Part shown: in pieces, positions 6,653-7,456 of the stretch
Position numbering within the stretch: the stretch's first letter is position 1
How the letters are laid out: the number at the start of each line of letters is the position of its first letter
Assembly: GCA_046296415.1 (NCBI GenBank)
Contig: JBKBLN010000009.1
Location: 1 to 7,456 of the forward strand
Source: CAYNRA01 sp046296415
Lineage (GTDB): Bacteria; Bacteroidota; Bacteroidia; Cytophagales; Spirosomataceae
DNA: 7,456 nucleotides
Direction: 5' to 3'
Program-made: the position numbers and the translations under genes
Notes under the pieces: model-generated
Database searches by the model: none
The model's input: the letters and a program-made list of their open reading frames with translations, nothing else
What the model was told of the DNA's origin: nothing

Positions 6653-6660
6653 TAATTTTG
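6653..6660 (+). promoter_or_regulatory. -7 promoter box of rhodanese operon 2, next to the start codon
   Basis: TAATTTTG is a perfect TAnnTTTG box ending only 4 bases before the ATG at 6665. There is no TTG at the -33 distance. Transcription from this box would begin at or just after the start codon, implying a leaderless mRNA or a slightly later start such as the GTG at 6677. Confidence 0.6.
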
Positions 6661-6664
6661 GAGC

Positions 6665-7054
6665 ATGAAAGTTTTAGTGAAAAGTTTTTTGATTTGGGCC
6701 TTGTGGTCATGTCAACCGACGACCGACACTGCCAACGTGCAGGCGATGGATGCTCTTGAGTTTAAGGAGGAATTGGGAAAACACGCTGAAGTCTTGCTAT
6801 TGGATATCCGGACACCGCAGGAAATAGCCCAAGGAAAAATTGCTGGGGCGATTGAATTGGATTACTACCAACCTGATTTTGAGGAAAAGGTAAATCAACT
6901 GGATCGTTCTAGGCCTGTATTTGTTTATTGTGCCGTAGGTGGAAGAAGTCAGTCGGCTTTGCCGATATTACAAAAGGCCGGATTTAAAGAAATTTATCAT
7001 TTATCCTCTGGTATCCAAGGGTGGGTACTAGGGGGATATCCTCTGCAAAAATGA
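6665..7054 (+). CDS. Rhodanese-domain lipoprotein
   Basis: This 129-residue envelope sulfurtransferase begins MKVLVKSFLIWALWSC, a short lipoprotein signal with the lipidated Cys at residue 16, a Thr/Asp linker, then a single rhodanese domain. Motifs are LLLDIRTPQEIAQGKIAGAI (about 44-63) and the active loop CAVGGR (Cys89, Arg94) followed by AGFKEIYHLSSGIQGW. It appears to be a paralogue of the rhodanese at 3601, sharing the xPxF...QL...VYC and AGF..LY/IYHLS.GI patterns, but exported. Lipidation probably places it in the periplasm or outer membrane, handling sulfane sulfur outside the cytoplasm (inference). A GTG at 6677 would keep the lipobox. A start at Met28 would make a cytoplasmic form. 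Its TGA overlaps the next gene's ATG. Confidence 0.9.
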   Translation: MKVLVKSFLIWALWSCQPTTDTANVQAMDALEFKEELGKHAEVLLLDIRTPQEIAQGKIAGAIELDYYQPDFEEKVNQLDRSRPVFVYCAVGGRSQSALPILQKAGFKEIYHLSSGIQGWVLGGYPLQK

Positions 7055-7281
7055 AAGAATTGATCGGAAATACGAGATTATGGCTTATCGCTAGTTTAAC
7101 CCTAGGATTGGCTCCTTTTTTTCCAGAGCCTCATTTGTGGGGGAAGTTAAAGTGGATTGCCGGCGGGGCAATAGGCATGCAACCCATGGACTGGTTGGAT
7201 GTATTGCTTCATGGAACACCGTGGATCATGCTTGGAATATCCATTGGGTATGGATGGAAACAAAAGAATCGTAAATTGTGA
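7051..7281 (+). CDS. Small two-helix membrane protein (GLAPF.PEPH family)
   Basis: This 76-residue protein has helices at about 10-24 and 50-66. After helix 1 comes GLAPFFPEPHLWGKLKWIAG, and before helix 2 MDWLDVLLHGTPW. I recognise this pattern from very short proteins sometimes labelled RND transporter in databases; that label is misleading because the protein is far too small to be an RND pump. Function unknown. It contains no cysteine, unlike the small membrane proteins of the first rhodanese operon. Its ATG overlaps the rhodanese TGA (ATGA), so the pair is probably translationally coupled and works in the same place. The C terminus is basic (KQKNRK). Confidence 0.82.
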   Translation: MKELIGNTRLWLIASLTLGLAPFFPEPHLWGKLKWIAGGAIGMQPMDWLDVLLHGTPWIMLGISIGYGWKQKNRKL

Positions 7282-7298
7282 TATTAGGGTAAGGGTTG

Positions 7299-7330
7299 AA
7301 AAGCCACGGGTTTTGCCTGTGGCTTTTTTT
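7299..7330 (+). terminator. Rho-independent terminator of rhodanese operon 2
   Basis: AAAAGCCACGGG pairs with CCTGTGGCTTTT (12 bp, one G-U pair) across a TTTTG loop, followed by more T to make a run of seven T at 7324-7330. It begins 18 bases after the stop codon at 7281. Confidence 0.9.
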
Positions 7331-7384
7331 GGGTCTTTCCTTCCCTTTCTCTTTCCACGTTTTAAATCAGTCTTAATTCCCCTC

Positions 7385-7419
7385 TAATCGTTTATAATCG
7401 TTTAATTAACAGTCGTTTA
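7385..7419 (+). repeat. Tandem 10-bp repeat TAATCGTTTA with a third partial copy
   Basis: TAATCGTTTA occurs twice head-to-tail (7385-7394 and 7395-7404). A partial copy AGTCGTTTA lies at 7411-7419, so TCGTTTA recurs at 10- and 15-base steps. It lies just upstream of a weak promoter-like TACCTTCG and could be a regulator-binding array for the next gene. Confidence 0.6.
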
Positions 7420-7433
7420 CAAAATTCTTTTTT

Positions 7434-7441
7434 ACCTTCGC
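7434..7441 (+). promoter_or_regulatory. Possible -7 box for a gene beyond the right edge
   Basis: TACCTTCG differs from TAnnTTTG at one position and follows the TCGTTTA repeats by about 15 bases. No downstream start codon is visible before the window ends, so direction and target are inferred. Confidence 0.3.
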
Positions 7442-7456
7442 CTCTAGTCTTTCTGC

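Noticed and set aside
1..7456. CRISPR array, tRNA, rRNA, insertion sequence or attachment site
   Set aside because: No repeat-spacer pattern, cloverleaf, transposase or terminal inverted repeats were seen on either strand.

Overview
The window looks like chromosome of a member of the Bacteroidota, probably Cytophagales or Cyclobacteriaceae-like. The evidence is TAnnTTTG promoter boxes, signal peptides ending in GFSQ or SFGQ, a TPR-type sensor kinase paired with a LytTR response regulator, DUF2147 and DUF6268-like envelope proteins, and moderate-to-low GC. No database search was possible, so family names rest on recognised motifs.

Left third (161-3357, all minus strand): three consecutive genes, each carrying lesions while the rest of its frame is well preserved. 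In transcription order they are a collagen-like lipoprotein (one-base frameshift in the signal peptide plus an in-frame TGA), a TPR/HisKA_2 histidine kinase (in-frame TAG between signal peptide and TPR region) and a REC-LytTR response regulator (in-frame TAG inside LytTR). Sequence after each stop continues in the same frame with family-like residues. This is either a recently decaying signalling locus or a set of genes needing read-through or frameshifting. Positions 1-160 hold no recognisable gene.

Middle (3524-4995, plus strand): a four-gene operon encoding a cytoplasmic single-domain rhodanese, a two-helix membrane protein resembling the DUF2892 half of YgaP, a small DUF6132-like membrane protein and a class I SAM methyltransferase. 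It ends in a 16-bp-stem bidirectional terminator shared with the convergent operon.

Right (5018-6513, minus strand): a two-gene envelope operon, DUF2147 protein then outer-membrane beta-barrel protein, read from a recognisable Bacteroidota promoter.

Far right (6616-7330, plus strand): a lipoprotein rhodanese followed by a 76-residue two-helix membrane protein, ending in a terminator. The last 125 bases hold a small tandem repeat and a possible promoter for a gene beyond the window.

The strongest positive signal is that both rhodanese operons share one promoter layout: a CRP/FNR-like palindrome TGTAA-N6-TCACR, then exactly 21 bases, then yAATTTTG, with no good -33 box. This suggests a co-regulated sulfur-transfer or redox regulon with a cytoplasmic and an envelope rhodanese, each accompanied by small membrane proteins, two of which carry paired cysteines.
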